Translations under genes and position numbers: made by a program
Notes under the pieces: model-generated
The model's input: only the letters and a program-made list of their open reading frames with translations
What the model was told of the DNA's origin: nothing
The model's database searches: none
NCBI GenBank assembly: GCA_028673005.1
Contig: CM054113.1
Coordinates: forward strand, 37,390,117-37,454,116
From: Tanypteryx hageni
Taxonomy: Eukaryota > Arthropoda > Insecta > Odonata > Petaluridae
DNA: 64,000 nt
Direction of reading: 5' to 3'
In this document: piece by piece, positions 47,261 to 60,158 of the stretch
Position numbering within the stretch: position 1 is the stretch's first letter
How the letters are laid out: every line of letters starts with the position of its first letter

Positions 47261-47363
47261 AATTGAAATTGTGAGAGAACGGTAGCACTTAGAGAAGCAT
47301 ACAAGGGTTCATTCGAAAGCTTACAGCTGTGTGGGGCCGGGAAAATTATTGGGAGTAAAGAAA
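47261..47363 (+). repeat. Second copy of the 101-bp SINE head
   Basis: It matches 46192-46292 closely ('aattgtgagagaacggtagc', 'attcgaaagcttacagct'). The downstream body is absent, and unrelated AT-rich sequence follows. Confidence 0.75.
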
Positions 47364-48025
47364 CAAGAGAAAAAGAAACTGAAGAAGAAGAATTAAATTA
47401 TTGATAGTAATCAATTATAATGTGTTAAAACATCGAATTAAGCTGATATTTTATTTATTTATTTATTCTTTTATTCTATTATAGTTATTATATCTTTTCT
47501 TTATCTTCGCTTTTCATTTTATATTGTATTATGTATGTATTGTGTAATTATTATAATTATTTAAAATAGTATAATTTATTAATCAGTGTCTTGCAGCTTT
47601 AGCTGCAACAAGCCACTAGTGTTACTTTATTTTGCATTTTGAAAGCAAATGTTGATATCTTAAAGACGCGAATAATTAATGTCCAAGTATAATATGTAAG
47701 AACATATATTATACGTAAGAATTAATGCGTGCCTTCTTAAGCATACTGACTGACTTTTTCGCAAAGAAGCTAAGACTTTCATCAATTTTGCTGCCTTATT
47801 TTGAATTTTGAAATAAAATTTCGACTTTTCAAAACATAAATGAACATTATCAATATATATATATATATATATATATATCTATATATATATACTTAAATAT
47901 ACACACGAGAATACATTTTAACAAATGATATACTTAAATTTCAATCATAAGCATTTGTAATTTCGTTTCTTTTTCGATTTGTTTACATAGCAACGGAAGC
48001 TTTGGTTTGAAGATACAATCAGTTA
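47364..48025. other. AT-rich interval with TA microsatellite
   Basis: A TA repeat lies at about 47850-47890. No gene was seen. Confidence 0.45.
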
Positions 48026-49330
48026 ACATATGGGTTTTAGTGAAATCATGTGCAGTGCACTTGATTTATAAGAAAATGGGAAGAGTTTTAATTCAATTCT
48101 TTAGTAATGTCTACCCATAATTTTGTCGGGAAGTTCCACTAGTTTATATAAAATCCCGTACGATTTCTTTGAGAACAATTCCCAAGGCACAGAAAGGGCC
48201 GCCAGTTTGCCATGCTCGATCTATTGTGTTCAACAAATAGCAAAAAGAGACATTTTTCTCGTATTTGTAGTCTGATTCGCACGCGAGATCAAATTTAACC
48301 ATCTCAATTGACGTTTTTAATGGGATCGATTTTTATCTTTCAATATCACCGCTCGAGCCTTGCCTATTGTATTCAGTAAGTATCGGCGTGATGCATTTAT
48401 TCGTGTTTTTGGTATTGCTTTTACGTTTCACTACCACAAATAACTTTTCGATCTTGACTAGTTTTATGATGAGCATTTAAAGTCTTTAATCCATAATGAG
48501 TTGATGTTTAATCATCATCCAACTACAAAATCGTTTAAACCTTTCTCAAAATTATATGTAATAGATTATATCTCTCTGGAACTATTTGGTCTCTGAGAAA
48601 TTGTGCATATTTTTCGCGCGTAATTTTCATGTTTATCATTGCAAAGGGCAATCTAAGACCGTTCTGAAACAATGGAATGTCAATTATTTCATCTGCCTGC
48701 GATAAAAAGCGGGTTTTTTTGTTGAACACGGTGCAAAAAAATCAACAATCCGTAAAATGCAACCGAACCGTCGTATAGAAGCGGTAAAAATTTATATCTG
48801 TATGGAATTTTTCGCAAAACGCGTATATACTACTATATATGGAAAGTGCTTGTTGAAAAACGTCGCTTATCTGCATGGCGACACGAGAAAAGGGCCCAGG
48901 AGCTAAATGAAAATGTAACTTCGTGCATAATGGTGACATTTTTATTTGCATAGTAATCATCTGCTGCATTTAAAATCCTATTAGGCAATTTATTAACAAG
49001 GTAATTACCCGTCTGAGAGTTGAAATATAGCTTTGTATAAAATTTAAGCTGTGCATATTTTTTGCGATTAAATTCTCTATTCGCTTCGTAAAGTATCATA
49101 TCCCGAAGCTTGTAAAGATATACGCGGAAATTTTGCGTAACGTCTTCTCGTCCATAAATTATACGATTTAATGAACATGTTCTCTTTTTTTATTTTAAGC
49201 GGTGGAACGCTCTAACGAACACGCTGTTTTTGCGGTTAAAATCGAGCCGGCGAATTTTTTTCATCCTGCAGATGTAATTCATCTCTTTTGTGGTGGCTTT
49301 GTTTTTGTTTTTGTAAACTGCGCTCCAACA
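48026..49330 (-). pseudogene. Unidentified decayed coding region
   Basis: Five consecutive minus-strand segments are open far beyond what this AT content should allow. Segment one is 49330-48836, with a single TAA at 49190-49192. Segment two overlaps it in another phase, about 48969-48538, with one stop at 48742-48744. Segment three is 48478-48320, segment four 48332-48147, and segment five 48157-48026 with one stop at 48101-48103. Each phase change happens where the open segments meet, as frameshifts in an old coding sequence would do. The predicted protein is rich in Lys, Arg, Asn, Tyr and Phe, with no membrane span or motif I recognise. About 440 codons in all could be traced. It may come from a host gene, a transposon or a large DNA virus; I cannot say which. 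Confidence 0.5.
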
Positions 49331-51040
49331 TTAATTGATCGGAACGCTGATTAAAGATTATATTTCATTAAGAAAGAGGAGAACAGTGGTGAGGGAGAGA
49401 GAGAGAGTTGCGGTTAAACGAAAGAGGCGCAGAGAGATAACGGGGAGAGAAATATAGAATGGGGAGAGCAAAAGAGGTGAGAGAGAAGAGAGAGAGAGTG
49501 AATGGAAGATTGGGGAGAGGGGAGGTAAGAGATGGCGTGGAATGGAGAAGGGAATGGGGAAGAAAGGGTAGAACAAGTGAGACGGAAGGAAAGAAGACAG
49601 GAACTAAGAAGGGGAGAGAGAGATGGGGAAAGTCAGGTGGGGAAGAAAAAAGGGTAGAGAGGTAGTTAAATAAAGAGCTAAGTTAAATATCGCTCATCTT
49701 ATTTAAACCCCTGTGCAAAAAGTTGAGCATGTTTGCGGCACCTTGCAGGTGCTTCATTAATAAAGGGCTTCAAATCATTTTGGGTAAATTTCATACGCAA
49801 ATAAAGCCACATTTTCAACACTGATATTTTTTTAAAGTGTGGTAAACTTTTGTCCGTGTGTAATTTATGGCCGTAATTGAGATAATGAAGCTTGTTCTTA
49901 CATTCCCCTCGTCATAAAATACAAATTGTATTTATATATATATATATACAATTTTCATGATGAATATATAAATATGCAACACAAATGTTAAGTTATACGT
50001 TCCAAAATCTACATATTAAAGAGTCAAGGAAATAAAAACCATCTAAAAATAATGTCAGATGGTTGAAGTTTGAAGAGTGGAAAATTTTTAGCGATTCACA
50101 AATAAATATAAAGGGATGGAGGAAGGAGATAAGAAAAAGGAATGAAAGAAATAAGAGGGAGGAAGAAGATAAAGTAGGCATAGGCAGAGAGAGTAGATGA
50201 AAGGGGAGAGGTACGGGAGAGGGAAATGAGAAAGGACATTTGAAGAGAAAGGTTGGAAAGGGATAGAGATAGTGGGTGGAGTGAAAAAGGAAACAGAAGG
50301 AGTGGGAGGACGAAGGTGACATTGAAGGTGGGGGGAGGGAGATGGGGAAAAGCGCGGGTGTAAACAGGAGAGAGTGGAATAGGAATGGAGGTTGAAGGAG
50401 GGGGAAAAAGGCGAAAGGTCTCAATATTGAGAAAGGTTTGTTGCCACGAAGCCTTAATATTTCTCCCGCGGCAGAGGCAAAATGAGAGGTGACGGGGGAA
50501 GGGGAACGGACGCGGGGAAGATGGCATCAGAGGGAGAGGGGCGCGTGTATTCCTGGGAGGAAGGGCTCTCCGCGGAGGACGTGCGGTACGCGCCTGAGAT
50601 GAGCTTACGTGCGCTCGTGGATCGAGGAGAGAGTCGGTCTATTTGATTTTCCATATAATCCGCTCGTTTACGAAGCCGCATCGCTGGCGAGGAGGAAATT
50701 TATTTGTTACGGAGGACAAGTGGGGGCAGAGTTGAGGGCAAAGAAAGGGGCGATGAAGGGCTATCTCGAAACATGATGCTGGCATCTCTTTTTGCCTCTG
50801 CTTTAACTCTTGGCCGGAGTAGACTCGAAAATTTATGCCCAACAGTATCCGGCCAAGTGTAATCGTATTTCTGAAAAACTGTTTCCAAACTTTGCCTTTT
50901 GCCTGGAATGGTCATCCTGATTTTCCGTTAAGGCCTTTTTAAGCAAACGAGGGCTTAAAATACGTCATATTTTGTTCTTGAGATATTATTTACTTAATAT
51001 TCCACTTTTTCTGTATACCGTGATAAATTAAACATCTTAT
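49331..51040. other. GA-rich tracts, no gene recognised
   Basis: Purine-rich blocks lie at 49376-49665 and 50105-50410, and the minus-strand open frames there are Ser/Pro/Leu low complexity. Positions 50450-50800 are GC-richer, with an unassigned minus frame (50454-50681). Confidence 0.4.
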
Positions 51041-51047
51041 AAATATT

Positions 51048-51108
51048 TTAGTGTGTGTGTGTATGTATGCGTGTATGTATGTATGTATATATGTATGTAT
51101 GTATGCAT
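51048..51108. repeat. (GT)n-(TATG)n microsatellite
   Basis: GTGTGT passes into ATGT/TATG units. The short open frames crossing it on both strands are repeat translations. Confidence 0.9.
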
Positions 51109-54100
51109 GTTCTTTATGCGTTTTAACATCGTTGAAGCAATCGAATTCAAAAGTTTCATGGACCATCCTATGTACCAAAGGAAGAACTTGGTCTTGGTTT
51201 TCCGACCGTGGGGTCTCTTATACCCCATGGGGTCAACAAAATACTATTTCCATAAGAATGCATGGGAAATGGTGTGGAGAAGCCCCAAAATGCCATGCAG
51301 CCCTTCACTGATGTGGATATAAATATACCTAAATATTAACTTACGATCACGGGAAATGGCTTATTTTACGTTTAAAAGGCTGAATATTTTAATTCTGTTC
51401 ATGTTTTGTCGTATTACATTTTAAATCGCTCCTAAATTATCCTGTAGGCGCAAAATTGATTAACATTTTCCAGGCGGCAACAAAGCTAAATTTCTTAATT
51501 GTTGTCCTCTTCAAAGGGAGATAGCCACGTAACGATTGATGCAAGAAAAATCCACGCCGTGGCGCGCCGTAGAGGAAGAATAGTCTACGCCAAGATTAAG
51601 GGTACAAATGGATTCATGCCTAAATATAGTCTATGAATACTTTTAAAGTGAGGAAAATGATTTTTAAGGAACATTGTTATCTTTTACCATTAACATTGAA
51701 ATATTTATCGCAAGATAAATCGATAAATCTACTTATATTTGTTCGGTAACCAAGATGTTTATTGTGTACGTTTTGGCTAATGGTATTGACATAATCCACA
51801 TAATTTTATTGCTGCTTTAAAGACTTCGGTGCATCTGTCCATGTGAATATTAAGTAATACGTTAATGCGTAGTTCTATTAATGATAAAACTTTACAATAC
51901 AATACATAAAATAGTAAATATTAATGTAAACATCGCTGGCGTAATTAAGGAATGACGAACGTTTGCTAAACTTGGGGTACCCAACAGCGAAAGTAAGTAA
52001 ATTTCAGAATTTATTGCAATTGTTTTATTGTAATATGACATCAAAAGTGATATATCAATAAAAATAATAAATAAATAAATAAAAGAAAACTCCAGAGCGA
52101 AGCCTTTCAGCTAGTTTGAAATAAGTTAATCTTCAACAAATGTTTTTATCTTTATATTCATGATTGTACAAGCATTTAAACCATTCTCTAGGATGCATCC
52201 GATTCTAGTATTATGAAGATTTATTTGAAAGAATATTTTAAAGAAACATAGGCATTAAAATTAATTTTTAATGTGATTTCCATATTAAAAGGCAATTAAA
52301 AAATTTCAGTACTTAAAAAAGTGACGCTGTATCACAATTAAAATTATTGCATTCAAGTACAAAAATTACCTCAAATTAAAAAGCAGTCTTCACCTGAATA
52401 TTTTCCGAATACAGCAAAACCTCTGACTTCTCACGCTCTTTATAGCAAATTCGCCATTTTATTCATATTAAATGCTGCAATATTCATTTTTATAAACGTA
52501 CGCCCATAAAACATGTTAATGCATTAATCATCGAGTTACGAATTTGCTCATTGAATTTTTGATGACAACAGTTTTATCTCATTTGTTGTTGCGTTATCCG
52601 TTCCAGGCCTTAAAATTTCATTTTGCCTCAGTTTGAGGTCCTTTATTTAGTGAGATTAAGTAACCTCATAAAAATTCCGAGATCATGTTTCTACCCTAAA
52701 AATTCCAATAAGGCATAATTTTTCATAAAAACTCACAAAAATATTTGACGTCATACATTTTTTTTCATCTTTAGGTTCTTTGTAAGGAATAAATCGTCTT
52801 AAGTCGTCGTAAAAAAACGACCCAGCGACAGAGATTTCATTTAATTGTACTTATACCTTAGATTATTCAGTTTTTGTTATATCTGATAAGAGAAATTACG
52901 AATTTTGAAGTCCTATAAATTAACTATGTATAGTGCATTTTTTAAATCTGAAATATTTTAAATAAAACTACTGTTTTAGAGGATCATTCGTCGAGATTAC
53001 ATCTTAATCGATAAGGTGTATATTTAGGTCATAATTTCTTCTGAGAAAACACTCTAATGTTAGCAAATATCTAACATCTTTTTTTCAAAGAACACTTTTC
53101 AGTTGTATTATACATTGTACTAAGTTGATTTTCTGTGTTTGTTTCGTTGTTGTGGTTGTGTTTTTTGTATCAGTATTTCATGCGACTGTGTGATTTTTTT
53201 TATACGCATCGAAATGGAATGAGGTTCTTCGCTCCGCTAATATCAGGAAGCCTATAGAGTTTCAGTGTAATATAAATAACTTTAGCTCTTCGGATATCTA
53301 AATATCTTCCAGTTTTGTATGAAGTCCCGAATTTCTAGCAATTTTTTCAGTCTCTCTCTCTATATCTCATATTATTCATGCTTAGGAACCAATTTTTCCC
53401 CGTAACTGCCAATTCTCTTCATACATATGTAATCTATTTCCTACTCCACTCATTTTTTCCATCTTTTTCCTCAAAACGATTCTGTAGCGCTCCTTATTCA
53501 TCAGACTCCTATTCTCCGTCGTATCTTTCGCCCGCCAAATTACGTCTGCAATATACCGAATCTTTTAATCCTGTACGACTGATTCGAATCGTGCCGAGAA
53601 AGCTGATATTTGACATTTCCGTATAACTCGAATAAGCTTCCTCCACCGCTTACCCAGAACGATATTTGAAAAAGGAAGATCATCGGATCGGGGTAATCAG
53701 TTTTTTCATTTTCTTCCCGCAATCTCCTCCCTCCCCTTTCCTCTTTATTCCCCATATACCATCCTCCCTTTCTCCCCTTCATTCCCTTACGGCTCGAATC
53801 TCTCTTTAAAAAAGGGATGCAGATGAGGTCATTGCGTGACTCGAGGATCTTTACCTCCTTCTACGGCACTCCTTGTCCGCCTCGGGTGCAAGAGGTTTTC
53901 AGGGAACGGTTAAAGCGAGCCTTTGGATCACGAAGCCAGGCCGGCGAGTCGTGTGTGTACGAATGCAATACCTGTCTTGTACGTATCGCGAGAGAGTTGG
54001 AGTGGAAAGTTTATGGAAGGTGGGCGGGATTCGAGAAGGGAATAAGGGACTAAGTAAAGTGTCCAAAACTAGTGTGTGTGTGAGAGAGAGAGAGAGAGGG

Positions 54101-54988
54101 GGGGTTTTGGGCCACCGCATCTCGGGTCTCATCGATAACCGTGGTCTCTCTCACTCGTCTGGTATGCGTTTTATGCTCTCTCTCCCCTTCCATCCTTTCT
54201 CCCGTGCGTGTTACAACTCACTTCTACTCTCTCTGTTTCCCACTCTGGTGGGAATTAGGGGGTGCGGGAAAGAAGAGGAACGAAGAGAGACGAGGGCAAA
54301 GGTCAAGGCGATTCAACGTCATGCGAATTCCATGCGCCGCGGAGGGAGTGAATATTTAATCAATCTACTCCTCTTTCCCTCCACCTCATTCTCCCGTCTC
54401 TCTCTCTCTCGCTATTTCTTATCGTTGAATAGGATCTGTTGTTTGGCAGCATCAAGGGGAGGAGAGAAATCGGGATCTAATCTCCTCGGAGATTTGCATT
54501 TAATTTTCTTTTTGTTTTTTTTTTCGTGGGGCTCTCCTCCGATGGTATCAAGTAGGTGAACGTTTTAAAATAAATCTTAGAATTTTTATCACGTCCGATT
54601 TACCCCCGGTGTTTCATTTTAATCTCGTTCTATATAGCTTTCGACCGTGAGGTAATTATTTAAATCGTGCTCGGTGGGGCGGTAAGTTTAGTCCTTGTCG
54701 ACGATAAAGTAAAGTAGTTGATATTTTGTTCCGCTACTGATTCTAATTGGTGCTTTATTTAAAGCAGTTTATTGCCACCGAATGGATTTAATCGTAGGCA
54801 GAAATTCGTTTTTATAATCATGCCCAAATGAAGCGTCTCAAATTAGTTGACTAGGCCAAGTGGTATATATTTAAGAATAATTTATAATTAGATCGTCATG
54901 TGCCGTTTGAAAATCGAGGATTAAGCCATAGTAGATTATATAAGGCTATGTTCTATTTCTCTCAACTTAATATGCGCATATCCAATGT
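51109..54988. other. No recognised gene
   Basis: Positions 51110-53300 are AT-rich with an AATA run at 52060-52082. Positions 53370-54560 are GC-richer, with open frames such as 53873-54559 (plus, 228 codons). That frame has a Ser/Arg/Leu-rich product, crosses GA and CT runs and has no domain. I judge it more likely a composition effect than a gene. Confidence 0.35.
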
Positions 54989-54991
54989 CAA

Positions 54992-55625
54992 TGTTATATT
55001 AATATTTTTTTATTCGATAAATATATTAATAATATACAACTCATAAGTGTAAATTTTATCTCAATTATATTATTGTTATTCCTTTTTGAAAGCGATAGGT
55101 AAATGTCAACTTCGAAAGCATCGGGATACTCATAGATGTATTTAGTTCATTAGGAATGTTACCGCTGGTTGATTATACTTAATAATTGCTTCATTTTTGC
55201 CGTTTTTTTATGAAAATCTTCAATTTCATTTCCGTCACTGATAACGACACGATACGAGTGAAAATTGTATTTTTTAGTCAAAATGTGATCGTTATATTGC
55301 TATATTAATATATTTTTATTCGATATATATATATATATATATAAATAAATAATATACAACAGTTACATAGCTCATAAGTGTAAATGTGATTTCAATTATA
55401 TTATTGTTATTCCTTTTGGCAAGCGATAGGTAAATGGCAACTTCGAAAGCATCGGGATACTCATAGATATATTTAGTTCATTAGGAATGTTACCGCTGGT
55501 TGATTATACTTTATAATTGTTTCATTTTTGCCGTTTTTTATAAAAATGTTCAATTTCATTTCTGTCACTGATAACGACACGATACGAGTGAAAATTGTAT
55601 TTTTTTAGTCTAAATGTGGTCGTTA
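54992..55625. repeat. Tandem duplication, two units of about 300-330 bp
   Basis: Unit 1 is about 54992-55292 and unit 2 about 55293-55625. They agree over nearly all their length. The main differences are an expanded TA run and an extra 'cagttacatag' stretch in unit 2. Neither unit has an open frame or inverted ends. Confidence 0.85.
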
Positions 55626-58600
55626 AGCGCAATTAAGTCATTACCTTAAACGCTTGAACCTTTTATCTATTTAATCTTTCTCCTTCGACAAAAATATCGG
55701 AATTTCTCCTCAGCGTTGAAATAACATTTACCCGACCAGCTCTAGTTTTATTCCATCGAAACTTTTTATCAGTCTTTGGGAATTTCGTTTTTAATCTCTT
55801 TCGCCGTTCTCAGCGACGTCCCAAAAATACGCCGGGCATGATTATCTCCCGGTGCAAATACTCCCACTCACGCTAACCGGTATTTTCACGCCACTCTTTC
55901 ATTTCTAATGCTTTATCGCTTATTTTTCCCCTTTGATTACGAAAGCATTCAGGCGCCTTAGAGATAGAGGAAGGAAGGGAGATGGGAAAAAAGAAGCGGA
56001 TGAGAATTAAAGAGAGAGAGAGAGAGATAGGCAAGGGAGGATAGCATTTATAAAACTGAAAGGTTTACCGTATTATTAGCTTCCACGTTAGCCGAAGAAG
56101 CGAAAAGAGCGAGGTAAAAAGGTCAGAAGGGAGGTCAGAAGGAACGCGAAAATTGGAGGAAACGGTATTGATTTTAACGAGGTCGAGAAGAAAATAATTT
56201 CGCATGGAAGAGGGAATAATTTTTTTGGTAATTGAATAATGGACTGCCAGTTTTTTCATCCCTAACTCCCTCTCTTTGTCTCCACAAATGATCCTTCATT
56301 ATCTTCCACGGCCCCTCTGTAAACTCTTTTCCATCCCAGCGGGGGTCGCTCCTCTTCTTATTTTCGTCCAAAAATGAAAGAAGAAAGAGGAACACGTGAG
56401 CTGACCCACGGAGTCAGATCGGTGCAGTTAATGTTAATAAATGGCTAAGGGATGTTACAAGGGTCGAAATGGAGTCTGGCTTTAATTTCCTCGCATTTTG
56501 TCCCTGGATCCGAGAAGCGACTTGTGACTTGCGTTGAATGGGGTCCCTCTGTCCAATTCCTCACCCTTTCTCTCTACCTATGTGGCCACGCCCCTCATTT
56601 ACCGTCAACCCCTTTTCAATTTTATTCGATGCGCCACCATTTTTCCGTTTCCGGCCGCCATTTCCCGGTACCGTTCCACTTCCCTCCCGTTCCATTTGCA
56701 GTTGCTTCACAAGGGATTTTTGCCGTATAGGTGAAGGTTCCTTCCTCGCCCGGATCGTCTATCAAAGGAGGAACCGAAACCGTTCGCGGGAACCACGCGA
56801 TATCGGCATCCATCGTCATCTCTCACGAGAGCCCGGTCCCTCATAGAATACAGATTAACGAGTTGGCGAAATTTCGCGATCCGTACAGACCTTTCATCCT
56901 TTCGAATGCGTGATTCGCTTAATTGCGGCGAGTCCCATTGTTTACCGCGGGGCGGCTTTGCATCGTAAACGATAGATGGATGGAGCGATCTGTTTGCCAT
57001 AATAGCGGGGCGGCGGAGGTGGGCGTTATTTGCGTTTGTCATCCGCCATGACAAAGCATTACGGAAAACCTCCTTCGCCCGTATCGTGAAATGATTACCC
57101 ACACGGCGATGGAAATCGGATCGAAAAAAAATATTCCGTGCGCTGAAACTGAAACACATGGTGCATATGCTCTAGCTTAGGCGCCAGTGCCCTCGCATTA
57201 TCTCGTACAAACAAATATAGCAGCTTGAATATTCATAAGCGATAGAAATTTAAAGTTTTTTTTCCTTGATTGGCGATTTCTGTAGCAGGGATATTTTAGC
57301 CAACCTTTTTCGGATTAAAAAAAAGTTTTTTTTTTTTCAAAATGGAGTCAAGAAATAGGAAATATTGCCCGAGGGAAATCTTCGATATTTACAAAATTTA
57401 AAAACGGAATATATATTAATCAAAATAATTTGGTCGTCCGTCATCTGAACACCCGCATATGGGCGACCGACTTTTGATAGGAGAATAAGCTTTCATGAAA
57501 AATAACGGGCTAAGCTCTAGGGGAAGTTCTTTTTTCTTAAATTTCGAGTTCGTTTACTCCTCAATGTTTAGTTTAAAAACTTTAACTTCACTTTGGGGAG
57601 CGGCTTTTGATATTTTTAACCCTTCACGGGACGTAATTTTTCACTCGAATTTTTCCCTATAAATGATCGCGGAACCCCTTATTCCACGGAGGAATTTACG
57701 ACGACCTCATTGTTTATTGGTAAGGAAATTTTCCTTCCTCCTCCTCCTTACGTCATGAGAGGAGGGCGTAAGGCGCAAGAGATCCGTCCCCCAAGTAAAT
57801 GACCTAACTGTTAAATTAGGCCCGTGATGATTTGTTCCAACGCCTTGAACCGTTGGAGGGTGTCTCTCTCTCTCTTGACTCTCACACATTCCTTTGCATT
57901 TAAAAGAGGGCCTTGAAGGTATAGAGTTGGCCTTAGGGAAGTATCTCTTCTCAAAGATGCCTTTCCATTTTCCTCCACTCCTTTCCCTTCTTCCCATCTT
58001 TCTCCTTTTCCATCCACGTCGCTTTTTCTCCTCCTCGATCTCTCTCCGAATCTATCCTTAATCCAAATCCCCTCTACACGTGTACGTCTTCTGAAACACC
58101 GCTTCCGTCTCTCCGCCAAGTTTCTTTGAGTTTGTACTCACCTATAAAGAGGCTATGAATCACAGCTAAAGCTCTTACCTTTTCAACTCTGCCTTTTCGT
58201 ACCTTCACGATCCTCTTTTTTTTTTGAAACACCTAGGGCTTCCTGTTTTAACTCGCCCGGATTGCAAAACAAAAGAAAAAAACATTATCCGATATTTACA
58301 TCCCGGCTGACAGAAGAACGGTGTATTTATAGCAGAAATCACTCGCCTTACCTTCGTGAGTTTTGTTATCTATTTTTGGTTGCTTAGTAATCACGAATCC
58401 TATCCCGTTCGTGCGATTGTCCTAAAGCAGCACTTCCATCCTAATGGATTTATAGGAAAATACCGAGGGCTTAAGTAATTCAGAATGACGCAAATTGATA
58501 CTACTTTAGACATAATGCTTTATTACCAAAGGGAAACAATTACCTGTTAAATCCTCTCAAGAGTTTTTAGATCCAAAGAGAGTTCCCAACTTGTTTACGT

Positions 58601-59677
58601 TTACCTTTAAAACCTTGTTCTGCTCGATCCGGTGCGTGTCAATTTTCCTCGAAAACTGCCGTTCGCCCTTCCTAAAAGCGGGATCGTGTTTCGTCACGTA
58701 AATAATTCCATGCGAAACCTCTAAATACGAGGAATGGAATACGACCCGTTGCATCAGTCACCGTGACTGCGCTAATGGCTTTTGGCCGTGTTATGGTTTC
58801 CTTCTCCCTCCCTATCTGCTTCTCTCTCGAATCACGTACCTCTTTCTCCATTCCCCTATCCCTATGTTAGAGGGCAAAAGAGGGGGTGGGGGGGCGCCTT
58901 AAACCGGGAAATCTTCATCGTTGTGAAACCCAAACCCTTTCTATCTATATTCTCTCTATCCGTCTTTTCCTGTCTCTCCCTGCTCCGTATCTTCCTCCGT
59001 TTCTCGCAGTTTACTCTCTCTCGCTCTTCAACATCTTCCTCTCTCACTCTTGCTCTCCATCATCTTTCTCTCTCTTCCTCTCCTCTTTTCCTCCGGGGCC
59101 TTTGTGCTCATCCGCTCTCCAGATAAAGCATCAGGCGCTGAAAAAGGAAGGGTCCGGAATAGTGAAAAGGGTTCGCCTAAAGTGTCTTTTCACATTGTGA
59201 ATGCACGTAGACCAGTCATTAAATATACGCGGTCCCTTTACCCTTCCTTCCTTCCTTCCTCTTCCTTTCCATTTCTTTCGAATCCTTTATTTTTCGTCTC
59301 GTTCGTACTTTTAATTTCTCGTCTTCCTTCGCTGGCATTTAACATGGAGATTGGGCATCTCCCAATGCTGCGGTTTCTAGTTTAAACTATGGGGTTGGTA
59401 CGGACGTTTAAAATGATCATTTCTCCTGTTAATGAGGTGATGTTCTCTGGATAATTTTAAGTTCTTTATTTTTTTGTCGCTTGGTATTTCGTAAGATCCA
59501 TCCTTCCAGATATCGATTATTAACGGCGTGCTTGTTATTGATAGTGTTCCATTTGTCAACCATCGATTTTTGAAAGAAATTTCGGTTGCGAAAAATCGCT
59601 CAACGTCATCGACATTCGTTCTCTGTCACAGGCACTTTCGCATTCCGAATATTTTCACCCTTTCCAACGATGGTACA
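55626..59677. other. GC-richer non-coding stretch
   Basis: Overlapping frames occur on both strands at 56452-57159, including a 150-codon minus frame (56707-57159) that is open but motif-free. A spaced palindrome TTTGTCAT-5-ATGACAAA lies at 57035-57055. CT-rich runs occur at 58800-59100. Confidence 0.35.
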
Positions 59678-59786
59678 GTGAAACCTCGATTATTCGCGTT
59701 AGTAGAGACTAGGAAGGGCACGGAAAATCGGAAGGCTTCGATAATACGAAGGATGGAACTTAAAAGACGAAATTCGTTAAAATGTC

Positions 59787-59847
<61 letters not shown>

Positions 59848-60158
59848 CACGTTAAAAGGTCACATGCCGTATTCGCCAGAATGAAGACGACATATATGTA
59901 GAAAAGTCTATTATTGAATTTAACATTGAGATTAATTTACTAATACGCAAATCGAATGATACGTATAATTAATGAGAATGTTTTTGCATTAGAAAGCTTT
60001 TGATGAGCTTGCGATAAGTAATAAATAAATTTATAAAAGGGCTAGAAAATTTGTGCAGAAAAGTGGAGCTCTGAATAAATGTCATCGTGGAAAATTCAAA
60101 CTCACATCAGAACGCCTCGTCATCCGGTTAATCCGATCACGAATAGCCGGGGTTTTAC
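59678..60158. mobile_element. Degraded pogo/Tigger-like MITE
   Basis: The left end CAGTGAAACCTCGATTATTCG, preceded by TA, is a typical pogo/Tigger terminus. A weaker inverted match (cgaatagccggggttttacca) lies near 60144-60164. A TA microsatellite (59790-59840) has expanded inside. The right edge is approximate. Confidence 0.45.

Noticed and set aside
51048..51322. Open frames from 51051 and 51053
   Set aside because: They begin in the GT/TATG repeat; the downstream part is short and has no motif.
53873..54559. 228-codon plus frame
   Set aside because: No recognisable domain, crosses GA and CT runs, and overlapping frames on both strands are also open. It is kept only as part of an unassigned stretch.
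56707..57159. 150-codon minus frame
   Set aside because: Overlapped by open plus frames (56538-56846, 56731-56913), with no motif and no supporting splice or start context. Not called as a gene.
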